This document shows positions 1-8,244 of a stretch of 55,221 nucleotides of DNA, piece by piece (the stretch's first letter is position 1; each line of letters opens with the position of its first letter). Location: NCBI GenBank assembly GCA_030649335.1, contig JAUSLL010000132.1, positions 1-55,221 of the forward strand, read 5' to 3'. The stretch is from Parvibaculum sp. (GTDB taxonomy: Bacteria > Pseudomonadota > Alphaproteobacteria > Parvibaculales > Parvibaculaceae). Both the position numbers and the translations under genes were made by a program. The notes under the pieces are model-generated. The model was not told the DNA's origin. It searched no databases and saw only the letters and a list, made by a program, of their open reading frames with translations.

Positions 1-58
1 TTGCGTAACGCGCGCAACGCCGCTCATACTGCCGGCGAGTGATTTCAGTCCAGGCCAT
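1..58 (-). CDS. IS5-family transposase, N-terminal fragment (cut by window edge)
   Basis: The ATG is at position 58 on the minus strand and is preceded by a good Shine-Dalgarno sequence (GGAGG at about 65-69). Only 19 residues are visible, beginning MAWTEITRRQ, which resembles the start of many IS5-family DDE transposases (consensus about M-x-W-T-E-I-T-R-x-Q-Y). The DDE catalytic residues lie outside the window, so it cannot be said whether the element is intact. A 12-bp inverted repeat (37-48 and 103-114) flanks the start codon and could fold in read-through transcripts. Confidence 0.6.
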   Translation of the reverse strand, partial: MAWTEITRRQYERRCARYA

Positions 59-135
59 CTGATCCTCCGTGGTCTTCGCAAATCACAGAGAATCATAAGT
101 CGCTGAAATCACTCACTCCTTTTTGGAGCAGGCTC
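1..135 (-). mobile_element. End of an IS5-family insertion sequence (partial)
   Basis: The first 19 codons of a transposase run off the left edge. Their sequence (MAWTEITRRQYERR...) resembles the N-terminus of IS5-group transposases. Read on the minus strand, the probable element end begins GAGCCTGCTCC at about position 135, and the next four plus-strand bases are TTAG, which fits the YTAR target duplication typical of IS5. The boundary is inferred, because the other end of the element is outside the window. Confidence 0.65.
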
Positions 136-413
136 TTAGACCTGTGGCTGGTCTTTTTGCTGCTTTGTTCCGTGCTGGTATCCGGCTGCTACATGTTCGT
201 TTGTCTCATTTTTTGATCCGCTGACATAGCCAGCGATCTGCATGTGAGATGTGCTGCCGTCTCCGGTGTGGAGGCGATTGATTTGGCCGAGTCTCAAAAT
301 TGGCCACGTTTTAAAAGCAAAAGACCACTTATCTCCCACGTGGTTCTGCCTCATGAGCGCTTATGCCGGCCAATGTGCTAATGGTAGCAAGTCAGCAACC
401 AAAGGATAGCAAG

Positions 414-929
414 ATGACAAAATTCAGGGTCCGTGCTGTTGCCGCCGTGGCGGGTGTTTTTCTGGCAATGGCAGGAATAAATACAACAATGGCCGCCAAT
501 GACCCGACGGAGGACACTCATATGGAAGACAAGTCTGTCACAGCAGCTGTCGATAGCTTTTACAGTGCGCTCAATGTGATGTTCACCGGCGATGGAAGCG
601 CTATGAAGAACGCTTGGTCCCATGCCAGCGACATCACCTATATGGGCCCAAGTGGTGAATATCTGATCGGCTGGGCGCTAATCGAAAAAGAATGGGACAA
701 GCAATCCGCCGCCAAATTGGGTGGCAAAGTGGTCCCTGAGGATGTCCATGTTGTCGTGAGCGGCGATGTAGCCATTCTGAATTGCATTGAAGCCGGCGAG
801 AATGTCGTCAACGGCAAGACGGAGCGGGTCAATCTGCGTTCATCAACTATTTTCCGCAAAGAAGGCGGCGCTTGGAAGGTCATAGGCCATCAGACCGATC
901 TGCTCGGCTACATGAGCGCGCCCAAATAG
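414..929 (+). CDS. Exported NTF2-like (SnoaL/DUF4440-type) protein
   Basis: The product is 171 aa. A signal peptide spans about residues 1-27 (basic start, hydrophobic core AVAGVFLAMAG, cleavage near MAA|ND), so it should be periplasmic or lipid-exposed. The mature part has the layout of small alpha+beta NTF2-like folds: an N-terminal helix (AVDSFYSALNVMF), a tryptophan-rich middle (GWALIEKEW) and C-terminal strands ending in W-K-V-I-G-H-Q-T-D, as seen in DUF4440/SnoaL-like proteins. The start at 414 is chosen over the in-frame ATG at 363 because of AAGGA at 402-406 and because it begins the signal peptide. It has no operon partner, sits beside an IS end and is less GC-rich than its neighbours. 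The ligand or reaction is unknown. Confidence 0.75.
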   Translation: MTKFRVRAVAAVAGVFLAMAGINTTMAANDPTEDTHMEDKSVTAAVDSFYSALNVMFTGDGSAMKNAWSHASDITYMGPSGEYLIGWALIEKEWDKQSAAKLGGKVVPEDVHVVVSGDVAILNCIEAGENVVNGKTERVNLRSSTIFRKEGGAWKVIGHQTDLLGYMSAPK

Positions 930-1016
930 TCAAAACGATTGATCGGCATTCGAGTGAACACCGTTCAACTGTTTGCTCCACCGACGAGTTGCTCATCGCA
1001 GACGGGAGTTCAAATC

Positions 1017-2096
1017 TTAGTTCTCTGTATCAAACGTGACCCTGACCCCGTGCGCCTCATAAAGAGCGCGCAGGCGGGCAAGTTCGTCGGGTGAATAGCT
1101 CGTCTCTGGCAGTGCGGTGCCAGCACGTAGCGCGGAGCGGCCAAGTCCCGCCACACGTTCGAGCGCGTAAACAGCGCCGAGTGCTGTCAGGTGGGATTGG
1201 CCTTGCGGATCGATGATGGTGGCGCGGCGCATGACCGCCGAGCCGTCTTTCTGGCCTGCGACCTCAATCACGATTTCATGCGGCGCACCTTTGCCAGGTT
1301 TGGTGGCGGCAATCGCACTCATGCCGGGAATGCGCATCAGCAAGTCCCAGAGGCCAAGCCGGACCAACCGGCGCATGGAGCCGAGCGCATTGCCCTTGTC
1401 AAAGCCGAGGCGGACGCCGACGTCGCGCGCACCGGTGGCAAGCGCCGGTGTCACCATGTCGCCCATGTTCATGCGATAGACGCGGCGCATTGCGCCTGAG
1501 GGAAAAGTGATAAGCCGGTCATCGCTCAAGGGGCCGACACGTTGCCAATGGCCACCGCTGCGAGTTGTGAAATCAAGGCTCATGCCTTCGCCCGCACTGG
1601 CGGAATCGGGGCCCATCTTGTCGCCTGTGTAATAAAGGATCGACATATCGACGCTTTGTACGCTATCGAGGCCGTCAGCGAGGCCCCGCGAGATAATCGC
1701 AGGCCCGCCCGCCATCCAATGTGAACTGAACAAGAGCGGTGCCGTCAGATCATAAAGCGCGCCGACGGCAAGCGCCCGGGCGAGCGCGTCCCAGCCCCGC
1801 GTGATGTCCATATATGCAATGCCGCGTCGCGCTGCCTCATGCAGCATGTGATCATCTGTCTCGTGGATGAAAACGCCGACGGCATCGAGCCGGTCGATCT
1901 GTTTGAGCGGTTGGGGGGCTGTCGCATCGATGACCACACCTGTCGCGTTGCTGATTTCATCTGCCAGCTGTGTGGCCTCGCTGAGCCTGCGCCCGCCGAC
2001 GAGAATTTCAACATCGGGATGTCTGGCGCGCAATATCCGCGCCACCTGAGCGCCGACAACGCCGTAGCCCCCCGCCAACAAAATCCGCTTTTCCAT
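1017..2096 (-). CDS. Saccharopine-dehydrogenase-like NAD(P)-binding oxidoreductase
   Basis: The 359-aa product opens with a Rossmann dinucleotide-binding strand and loop, MEKRILLAGGYGVVGAQVA (G-G-x-G-x-x-G at about residues 9-14), then a second strand ending in a conserved arginine region (VGGRR). This is typical of the saccharopine-dehydrogenase/trans-acting enoyl reductase group. The C-terminal half is a substrate domain with no motif I can assign, so the substrate is unknown. The start at 2096 has GGAG upstream; the open frame extends further but the added sequence is not protein-like. It is transcribed divergently from a TetR gene, and an 18-bp perfect palindrome (2138-2155) lies between them, so repression by that TetR protein is the simplest reading. 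Confidence 0.75.
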   Translation of the reverse strand: MEKRILLAGGYGVVGAQVARILRARHPDVEILVGGRRLSEATQLADEISNATGVVIDATAPQPLKQIDRLDAVGVFIHETDDHMLHEAARRGIAYMDITRGWDALARALAVGALYDLTAPLLFSSHWMAGGPAIISRGLADGLDSVQSVDMSILYYTGDKMGPDSASAGEGMSLDFTTRSGGHWQRVGPLSDDRLITFPSGAMRRVYRMNMGDMVTPALATGARDVGVRLGFDKGNALGSMRRLVRLGLWDLLMRIPGMSAIAATKPGKGAPHEIVIEVAGQKDGSAVMRRATIIDPQGQSHLTALGAVYALERVAGLGRSALRAGTALPETSYSPDELARLRALYEAHGVRVTFDTEN

Positions 2097-2137
2097 CCTG
2101 CGCTTCTCCAAAGGTGTTTCTGTAGCTGATATTGAAT

Positions 2138-2155
2138 ATTGGTCATATGACCAAT
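2138..2155. promoter_or_regulatory. Perfect 18-bp palindrome, probable TetR operator (site 1)
   Basis: ATTGGTCATATGACCAAT is identical to its own reverse complement. It lies in the divergent gap between the dehydrogenase-like gene (start 2096) and the TetR gene (start 2190). The same 18 bases occur at 3478-3495. The size and symmetry match TetR-family operators. Confidence 0.75.
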
Positions 2156-2189
2156 TTGTCAAGTGGGCCCGGCGTTGTATTCTCCGGAA

Positions 2190-2813
2190 ATGAAGAAGAA
2201 TCCCGACACAGACCTCGCGGCACCGCCAACCGAGAAAGGCGCAACGCGCCGCGAAGAAATACTGGAAGCGGCGTCCCTGCTGTTGCTGGAAGAAGGCTAT
2301 GCCCGCTTCTCCGCGCGCGGCGTGGCAGCACGCGCAGGTATGCGCCTCAGCCACGTTCAATATTATTTCCAGAGTCCCGCGGCGATCCTCGCAGAACTGC
2401 TTGATCGTTTCGTGCATCGCTACGGCGATGAAATTGTCTCGTGGTTCACCACCGGCAACGGCACGCCGGAAGAGCGTCTGTACCGGTCTCTGGATTACCT
2501 CCTCAATGATGAAGTCTACCGGCGTGATTGCGGTCTCTTCATGATCGAAGTGGCAGGTTTCGCCGCCCGCGACAAACTTATCGCTGCTGCTCTTGCGCGC
2601 TATTATGAAATCTACTTCTCGCTTTTTTCCGATATGGCCAAGGCGTTAAAGCCATCCTTGACCGCGCGCGACCGCGCCCGACGTGCCCGTCAATGCGTCG
2701 CTCTGATCGAGGGCATGTCGATGACGCGTCCGCATATGGGAACGATGGGCGATGCCGATTTCAATGCGCGCGAAGCAACACGCGCCATTTTGCGCCTTTT
2801 GGCGGATAGCTGA
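2190..2813 (+). CDS. TetR/AcrR-family transcriptional repressor
   Basis: The product is 207 aa. The N-terminal helix-turn-helix spans about residues 20-66: R-R-E-E-I-L-E-A-A-S, then FSARGVAARAGMRLSHVQYYF with the usual Y-Y-F end of the recognition helix. The C-terminal helical ligand domain shows no recognisable ligand signature. The start at 2190 is preferred to a GTG at 2163. The gene is divergent from the dehydrogenase-like gene and only 9 bases from the convergent GNAT gene end. Three near-identical operators (2138, 3478, 3531) flank this set, so it probably represses itself, the dehydrogenase and the acetyltransferase. Whether the inducer is a substrate of one of these enzymes is not known. 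Confidence 0.88.
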   Translation: MKKNPDTDLAAPPTEKGATRREEILEAASLLLLEEGYARFSARGVAARAGMRLSHVQYYFQSPAAILAELLDRFVHRYGDEIVSWFTTGNGTPEERLYRSLDYLLNDEVYRRDCGLFMIEVAGFAARDKLIAAALARYYEIYFSLFSDMAKALKPSLTARDRARRARQCVALIEGMSMTRPHMGTMGDADFNAREATRAILRLLADS

Positions 2814-2822
2814 CGGACGCAG

Positions 2823-3464
2823 TCACAACGTCAGCACCATGCGCAGTTCCATCGCAATGCCGTGCTGGCGGCAGGGTATGGGCGTGATCGTCTCTGCCAT
2901 GGTTTCAAACCCAAGCGCCGTGTAAAGGCCAACCGCCGGATTGTCGGACATGACGTCGAGATGCAATGTGCGATAGCCTGCGGCGCGCGCCCGGTCGATT
3001 TCATAAATCATCAGAGCGCGACCAGCACCTTTGCCGCGTCCGGCCTCCGGCACCGAGACGACAATGATGTAGCGGCAGTCGTTCGGCACATAGGGGTTCA
3101 TATAGCTTGCGATGTCGGCGCGCGCTGCAAGCTCCGCGATCATTTCTGGCGTGATCCCGTGTTGGCCGATGAGGCCATAGATGATCGGAAAAACGGCATC
3201 CTTGAGCCGGTAATGCTCCGGCCCGTCATGAGCAATCAACACACCGCGGAACGCACCGTCCTCCAATGCCAATACCGATTGCGTATGAGAAAAGAAATTG
3301 TCAGGCGTTGCCCAGGCCTGAGCCATGAACTCCCGATACAAGGGCTCGTGAGGGCCAAAGATATAGTCGTAGGACATGGGGCCCGTCGCACGAACAAGTG
3401 CCGGGATATGGGCAGCAAACTGCCCGGCAGGCTCATCTGAAGCAGAAACAACGCTGATTGTCAT
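2823..3464 (-). CDS. GNAT-family N-acetyltransferase
   Basis: The 213-aa product carries the acetyl-CoA pyrophosphate-binding loop in AGRGKGAGRALM (R/Q-x-x-G-x-G/A pattern, about residues 144-155). This follows the strand YIIVVSV and precedes the final A-x-x-L-Y-x-x-L-G-F segment (AVGLYTALGFE), so all GNAT core elements are present. The N-terminal roughly 100 residues are unassigned and may shape the acceptor site. The acceptor is unknown. The ATG at 3464 lies only 13 bases from a perfect operator palindrome (3478-3495), and a second half-site-matched operator is at 3531-3546, so it belongs to the regulon of the neighbouring TetR protein. Confidence 0.85.
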   Translation of the reverse strand: MTISVVSASDEPAGQFAAHIPALVRATGPMSYDYIFGPHEPLYREFMAQAWATPDNFFSHTQSVLALEDGAFRGVLIAHDGPEHYRLKDAVFPIIYGLIGQHGITPEMIAELAARADIASYMNPYVPNDCRYIIVVSVPEAGRGKGAGRALMIYEIDRARAAGYRTLHLDVMSDNPAVGLYTALGFETMAETITPIPCRQHGIAMELRMVLTL

Positions 3465-3477
3465 CGGATTTCCTCAT

Positions 3478-3495
3478 ATTGGTCATATGACCAAT
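3478..3495. promoter_or_regulatory. Perfect 18-bp palindrome, probable TetR operator (site 2)
   Basis: This is base-for-base the same 18-bp palindrome as at 2138-2155, placed 13 bases upstream of the GNAT start codon on the minus strand. In that position bound repressor would block the promoter or early transcription. Confidence 0.75.
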
Positions 3496-3530
3496 ACCAT
3501 GCCGAAGAATCCGTTTTGCTGCAATCATTT

Positions 3531-3546
3531 TTGGTCTATCGACCAA
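3531..3546. promoter_or_regulatory. Degenerate copy of the same operator (site 3)
   Basis: TTGGTC-TATC-GACCAA keeps both 6-bp half-sites and the 4-bp spacing of sites 1 and 2, with a different centre. It lies 35 bases upstream of site 2, between the GNAT gene and the plus-strand PAS_5 gene, so it could act on either. Confidence 0.6.
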
Positions 3547-3700
3547 TAAATTGTTTAAGGCAGCTTCAGACCCGGATATGCGGTTGCTTTAGGCCCGAAC
3601 GGACGCCCAGCTTCACTTTTGTCTTAGCTTGGCGCGGGGTTCGATTTCGCCTATAGCAGAAGGCCAGTTTCCGTGTTTTATCTTTGAGTATCCGCCGTTC

Positions 3701-4201
3701 ATGCCCGACAATTTGAGGCTTTCGCCATTCGATCTTTTCGTCGATCCGCTCCTCAATCTTCAGGACGCGCGTCTGCGTGCGCTTCTGGCCTATTGGACTG
3801 AAAAACGGGCGGGCCGCGCCATGCCGTCTCGCGCCGATGTGAACCCGGGCGATATTGTCAGCCATTTGCCGACTGTTTTTCTGATCGATGTGAAGCCACC
3901 TGCCGTGCAGCCCGCACATTTTCAGGTGCGCCTCATGGGCACGGCGCTGAATGATTTGTTCTCCGCCGATTACACTGGTCGCACGCTCGAACAGGGGATG
4001 ACGGTGCAGGGCGGCCAGACGATGGCCAAAGTACTGGGCATCGTGTGCCAGCTCCACAGGCCCTTGCGTTTGCATGGCGCAATGCCTCTGAAGCTCGGCA
4101 AAGAAAGCATTGAAATCGAAGCGATCATCATGCCGCTGTCGTCAAGCGGCAGTGCCGTCGAAATGGCCATGGGCGAAGTGGTAAAACGCGCTTCGGCGTA
4201 A
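3701..4201 (+). CDS. PAS_5-type (PF07310-like) single-domain protein
   Basis: The 166-aa product has the alphaproteobacterial PAS_5 layout: D-x-R-L-x-A-L-L-A-Y-W-x-x-K-R at about residues 22-37, then M-P-S-R-A-D-V-N-P near 43-51, a buried strand FLIDV, and F-Q-V-R-L-M-G-T near 75-82. A second copy of this family is at 34954-35532 (shared features AYW-K, MP-RADINP, FRYRLIGT). Known members are sensory or partner domains without catalytic residues; no output domain is attached here. The start at 3701 is taken from homology to the second copy, since no strong ribosome-binding site is visible. It ends 7 bases before the convergent ABC gene. Confidence 0.7.
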   Translation: MPDNLRLSPFDLFVDPLLNLQDARLRALLAYWTEKRAGRAMPSRADVNPGDIVSHLPTVFLIDVKPPAVQPAHFQVRLMGTALNDLFSADYTGRTLEQGMTVQGGQTMAKVLGIVCQLHRPLRLHGAMPLKLGKESIEIEAIIMPLSSSGSAVEMAMGEVVKRASA

Positions 4202-4208
4202 TCTCGTC

Positions 4209-5189
4209 TCAACTCTTGTTTGACGTCAGCTGCAAAAAGACATCTTCGAGATCAGACTCTTCTGTCGATATATCGACAATCTCGAGCCCTGCGCGCTGCA
4301 CGCGGTCGAGGATACTCATGACGCCGATTTCAGCCGGATTATATTGAATGGACAAGGCACCGGAGGATGTGACTTCGGCGCGCAGGCCCTCAACAGGTTT
4401 TGACTTTGGCGCGAGCGCGCTCGCCGTCCGTATAATGATCTTCTTGTCAGTGACACGGGCGATGAGCTTCTGCGTCGGTTCGCAGGCGACAACATCACCC
4501 TTGTCGATGATGGCAATGCGGTCGCAAAGCGCCTCAGCTTCCTCCAGATAATGGGTGGTGAGCACAATAGTCGTGCCCTGCTCATTGAGGCTTTTTACGT
4601 AGTCCCAGAGCTGCTTGCGTAGTTCAATATCGACACCGGCTGTAGGCTCATCAAGCACCAGAACGGGCGGGTTATGCACCATGGCTTTGGCAACAAGCAA
4701 CCGGCGTTTCATGCCACCTGAGAGCGTGCGCGCATAGGCGTCCGCCTTATCCTCAAGCCCCATGGCCGCGAGAATTTCCGTCGTGCGGCGTTCGGCCTTT
4801 GGCACGCCGTAAAGTCCGGCCTGAAGGTCGAGTACTTCGGCGGGCGTGAAAAACGGATCCACGCTCAGTTCTTGCGGTACAACTCCGATGGAAGCACGTG
4901 CCTGACGTGGATTGGCTCCTATATCAAAGCCCCAGACCGATACATCGCCCGATGTCTTCATCACGAGACCGGCGAGAATATTGATGAAAGTCGACTTGCC
5001 CGCCCCGTTCGGTCCCAGCAGGCCGAAGATCGACCCCTGCGGTACGGCAAGGTCGATGCCCTTCAGGGCTTCCTTTGCCGGTTGCCCGCCTGCGGCACGA
5101 TAGATTTTGCCCAGACCCGTCGCCTCAATCGCGTTGAGGCCGGTGGTCGGCGAAATTTTGCGTTCTTCGGGGACAAGCGTATGGGCCAT
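4209..5189 (-). CDS. ABC transporter ATP-binding protein (ABC-2 exporter type)
   Basis: The 326-aa product has Walker A GPNGAGKST (residues 59-67), a Q-loop at VVPQE, the ABC signature LSGGM (156-160), Walker B VLVLDEP (176-182) and a switch histidine in TTHYLEEAE. The roughly 85-residue C-terminal extension is typical of ATPases that pair with ABC-2 permeases such as YadG/YadH or drug exporters. No permease is adjacent: downstream is a convergent PAS_5 gene and upstream is polA on the other strand. The partner must therefore be encoded elsewhere. The start at 5189 is chosen because the ABC domain follows closely; in-frame starts at 5234 and 5267 lack support. Confidence 0.88.
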   Translation of the reverse strand: MAHTLVPEERKISPTTGLNAIEATGLGKIYRAAGGQPAKEALKGIDLAVPQGSIFGLLGPNGAGKSTFINILAGLVMKTSGDVSVWGFDIGANPRQARASIGVVPQELSVDPFFTPAEVLDLQAGLYGVPKAERRTTEILAAMGLEDKADAYARTLSGGMKRRLLVAKAMVHNPPVLVLDEPTAGVDIELRKQLWDYVKSLNEQGTTIVLTTHYLEEAEALCDRIAIIDKGDVVACEPTQKLIARVTDKKIIIRTASALAPKSKPVEGLRAEVTSSGALSIQYNPAEIGVMSILDRVQRAGLEIVDISTEESDLEDVFLQLTSNKS

Positions 5190-5333
5190 TGTTCGGCTCT
5201 TTGTGTAAAGTGCGGGGCCGCCAAAAGCGGACATGAAGGTGTTAGCATCGGATGAAAATGGGGGCAAACAGCGATGGCCCCCGCGTTATATAGGGTGCCG
5301 GTTGCTTACGGCGAAGAGGAAGACAGAAAAAAT

Positions 5334-8234
5334 ATGACTGAGGCAGTTCCATCCCGCCCGCTCAAAAAGGGCGATCATCTCTTTCTGGTGGACGGCTCCG
5401 GCTATATTTTCCGCGCCTATCACGCGCTGCCGCCCCTGACGCGCAAGTCCGACGGCATGCCTGTCGGCGCGGTGTCGGGCTTCTGCAACATGCTCTACAA
5501 GCTCATCGAGGATACGAAGGACGAGTTCGAGCCGACGCATCTGGCGGTCATTTTCGATGCCTCGTCGAAAACCTTCCGCAATGACATCTATCCCCTATAC
5601 AAGGCTCAGCGCCCTGAGGTGCCGGAAGACTTGCGCCCGCAATTTGCGCTGGTACGAGATGCTGTGCGCGCCTTTACCGTGCCCTCCATAGAGATGGTGG
5701 GCTTTGAAGCTGATGATCTCATTGCGACCTATGCGCGGCTGGCAGGCGAGGCGGGTGCGCGTGTCACCATCGTGTCATCGGACAAAGATCTAATGCAGCT
5801 TGTCACTGACAATGTGGACATGCTCGACACGATGAAAATGAAGACGATCCGCCATGCCGAAGTGGTGGAAAAATTCGGCGTCGGGCCGGACAAGGTCATC
5901 GAGGTGCAGGCGCTTGCAGGCGACAGCGTCGATAATGTGCCGGGCGTACCGGGCATCGGCATCAAGACAGCGGCACAGCTCATTGTCGAATATGGTGACC
6001 TTGAAACGCTGCTCGCGCGTGCGCCCGAGATCAAACAAAACAAGCGCCGTGAAAATCTCATCGAATTTGCCGAACAGGCGCGGATTTCAAAACGCCTTGT
6101 AACGCTCGATGCGTATGTGCCGATTGATGTGCCGGTTGAGGACATGGCGGTTCATGCGCCGGATCCCGAGCGCCTCATCGCCTTTCTCCATGCGATGGAG
6201 TTTTCAACACTCACCAAACGCGTGGCGGCAAAATCCGGCATCGATGCAGGCAGTGTTGCGCCCGCCGCCGACCACATGGCGGCCGAGGGAGCGGTCGCGC
6301 CTACGCCTGCCAAAGCAAAGACAGTTGCGGCGTCAGGTGAAGGTGGGGCACCGGGTGCGGTTGCGCTCAATACCAATCCACCGATGGCGGACGCGAAACA
6401 CATTGCCATCACAAAACTTGCCGACCTTGAAGACTGGGTGACACGGGCGCGTGCCGCAGGCGTAGTTGCTGTCGACACGGAGACCGACAGTCTCGATCCG
6501 ATGCAAGCTCGCCTCGTTGGCTTCTCGCTTTGCATCACGCCGGGTGAAGCAGCCTATGTGCCGCTGCAACATGGCAGCGTCGGCGGCGGGCTTGATTTCG
6601 ACAATGCCAATGCGGCAGAGCAGATACCGTTGAAGGATGCGGTTGCCGCGCTGAAGCCTTTGTTTGAGGACAAATCCGTTCTCAAGGTCGGGCAAAATAT
6701 TAAATTCGATTTGCTGGTTTTTGCCCAGCACGGTCTTCATCTCGAAACGCTCGACGACACGATGCTTATGTCCTATGCGCTTGACGCCGGTATGCATGGT
6801 CACGGCATGGACGAGCTTTCAACCCTGCATCTCGGTCACACGCCGATTTCATTTTCTGAAGTTGTGGGCAGCGGCAAGGCGCGCATCACGTTTGATCAGG
6901 TGCCGGTGGACAAGGCTGCTGCCTATGCTGCCGAGGACGCTGACGTCACCCTTCGCTTGTGGCATGTGCTGAAGCCGCGTTTGGTTTCGGAGCGGAAAAC
7001 CGTGGTTTACGAAACACTGGAGCGGCCGCTCGTGCCGGTGCTGCGCGACATGGAACGCGCGGGCATCAAAGTGGACCGGCAGGTGCTCGCGCGCTTGTCA
7101 GCGGATTTTGCGCAAAAGATGGCGCAGTACGAAGACGAGACTTATGAACTTGCAGGCGAGAAATTCAACATCGCCTCGCCCAAGCAGCTCGGCGAAATCC
7201 TCTTCGACAAAATGAACCTCGAAGGCGGCCGCAAGACAAAGACAGGTGCCTGGTCGACAGACAGCGACGCGCTTGAGGCACTTGCCGCCGCCGGCCATGA
7301 TTTGCCGCAACGTGTGCTCGACTGGCGCGGCCTTGCTAAACTCAAGAGCACCTATACGGACGCGCTGCCGAATTTTATTCATCCCAAAACAGGTCGCGTG
7401 CACACATCCTATTCATTGGCGTCCACCACCACAGGGCGGCTGTCGTCATCGGACCCGAACCTGCAAAACATTCCCGTCCGCACAGAAGATGGGCGCAAGA
7501 TCCGTACCGCCTTCATTGCGGACAAGGGCAACAAGCTGCTATCTGCCGACTACAGCCAGATTGAACTGCGTTTGCTCGCGCATATTGCCGACATCGACAC
7601 ACTGCGTCAGGCCTTTGCCGATGGTCTCGACATTCACGCGATGACAGCATCCGAGATGTTCAACGTGCCACTGAAAGACATGGACCCTTCCGTACGCCGC
7701 CGCGCCAAGGCCATCAACTTCGGCATCATCTACGGCATCTCCGCCTTCGGTCTTGCTAATCAGCTTGGAATTCCGCGCGGCGAGGCGGCGGAATATATTG
7801 AACGCTATTTCGCGCGCTTTCCCGGCATCCGCGCCTATATGGATGCGACGAAAAAATCGGCCCATGAAAACGGCTACGTCGAAACGATTTTTGGGCGGCG
7901 CGTGCATCTCCCCGCGATCCATTCCAAAAACGGGGCCGAACGCAGCTTCATGGAGCGCGCCGCGATCAACGCGCCCATTCAGGGTTCCGCTGCCGACATT
8001 ATCCGCCGCGCTATGATCCGCATGCCGGATGCTCTCAAGTCAGCGAAGCTCAGCGCGCGCATGCTGTTGCAGGTGCATGACGAGCTGATCTTTGAAGTGC
8101 CGGAAGCTGAAGCCGAGAAAACCGCGAAGCTCGTCGCCAAAGTCATGGTCTCGGCTTGCGAACCCGCACTCACCTTATCGGTACCGCTGGAAGTGGATGC
8201 GCGCGCGGCCGACAATTGGGACGAGGCGCATTAG
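5334..8234 (+). CDS. polA: DNA polymerase I
   Basis: The product is 966 aa with all three domains. Residues 1 to about 300 are the 5'-3' exonuclease (FLVDGSGYIFRAYHALPPL; FEADDLIATYA; SSDKDLMQL). About 360-560 is the 3'-5' proofreading domain, which looks active because the DEDD acids are visible (DTETD, NIKFDLL, AAEDADVTLRLW). From about 600 is the polymerase: motif A SADYSQIELRLLAH with catalytic D739, motif B RRRAKAINFGIIYG, motif C QVHDEL with D916. It removes Okazaki primers and fills repair gaps. The start at 5334 follows AGAGGAAGA. An unknown membrane protein begins 10 bases after its stop and is probably co-transcribed. Confidence 0.98.
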   Translation: MTEAVPSRPLKKGDHLFLVDGSGYIFRAYHALPPLTRKSDGMPVGAVSGFCNMLYKLIEDTKDEFEPTHLAVIFDASSKTFRNDIYPLYKAQRPEVPEDLRPQFALVRDAVRAFTVPSIEMVGFEADDLIATYARLAGEAGARVTIVSSDKDLMQLVTDNVDMLDTMKMKTIRHAEVVEKFGVGPDKVIEVQALAGDSVDNVPGVPGIGIKTAAQLIVEYGDLETLLARAPEIKQNKRRENLIEFAEQARISKRLVTLDAYVPIDVPVEDMAVHAPDPERLIAFLHAMEFSTLTKRVAAKSGIDAGSVAPAADHMAAEGAVAPTPAKAKTVAASGEGGAPGAVALNTNPPMADAKHIAITKLADLEDWVTRARAAGVVAVDTETDSLDPMQARLVGFSLCITPGEAAYVPLQHGSVGGGLDFDNANAAEQIPLKDAVAALKPLFEDKSVLKVGQNIKFDLLVFAQHGLHLETLDDTMLMSYALDAGMHGHGMDELSTLHLGHTPISFSEVVGSGKARITFDQVPVDKAAAYAAEDADVTLRLWHVLKPRLVSERKTVVYETLERPLVPVLRDMERAGIKVDRQVLARLSADFAQKMAQYEDETYELAGEKFNIASPKQLGEILFDKMNLEGGRKTKTGAWSTDSDALEALAAAGHDLPQRVLDWRGLAKLKSTYTDALPNFIHPKTGRVHTSYSLASTTTGRLSSSDPNLQNIPVRTEDGRKIRTAFIADKGNKLLSADYSQIELRLLAHIADIDTLRQAFADGLDIHAMTASEMFNVPLKDMDPSVRRRAKAINFGIIYGISAFGLANQLGIPRGEAAEYIERYFARFPGIRAYMDATKKSAHENGYVETIFGRRVHLPAIHSKNGAERSFMERAAINAPIQGSAADIIRRAMIRMPDALKSAKLSARMLLQVHDELIFEVPEAEAEKTAKLVAKVMVSACEPALTLSVPLEVDARAADNWDEAH

Positions 8235-8244
8235 CGAAGATAGC

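Noticed and set aside
136..354. 72-codon ORF on the minus strand beside the IS end
   Set aside because: No ribosome-binding site, no recognisable motif and no protein-like hydrophobic pattern; its stop lies in the presumed IS target site. Treated as noncoding.
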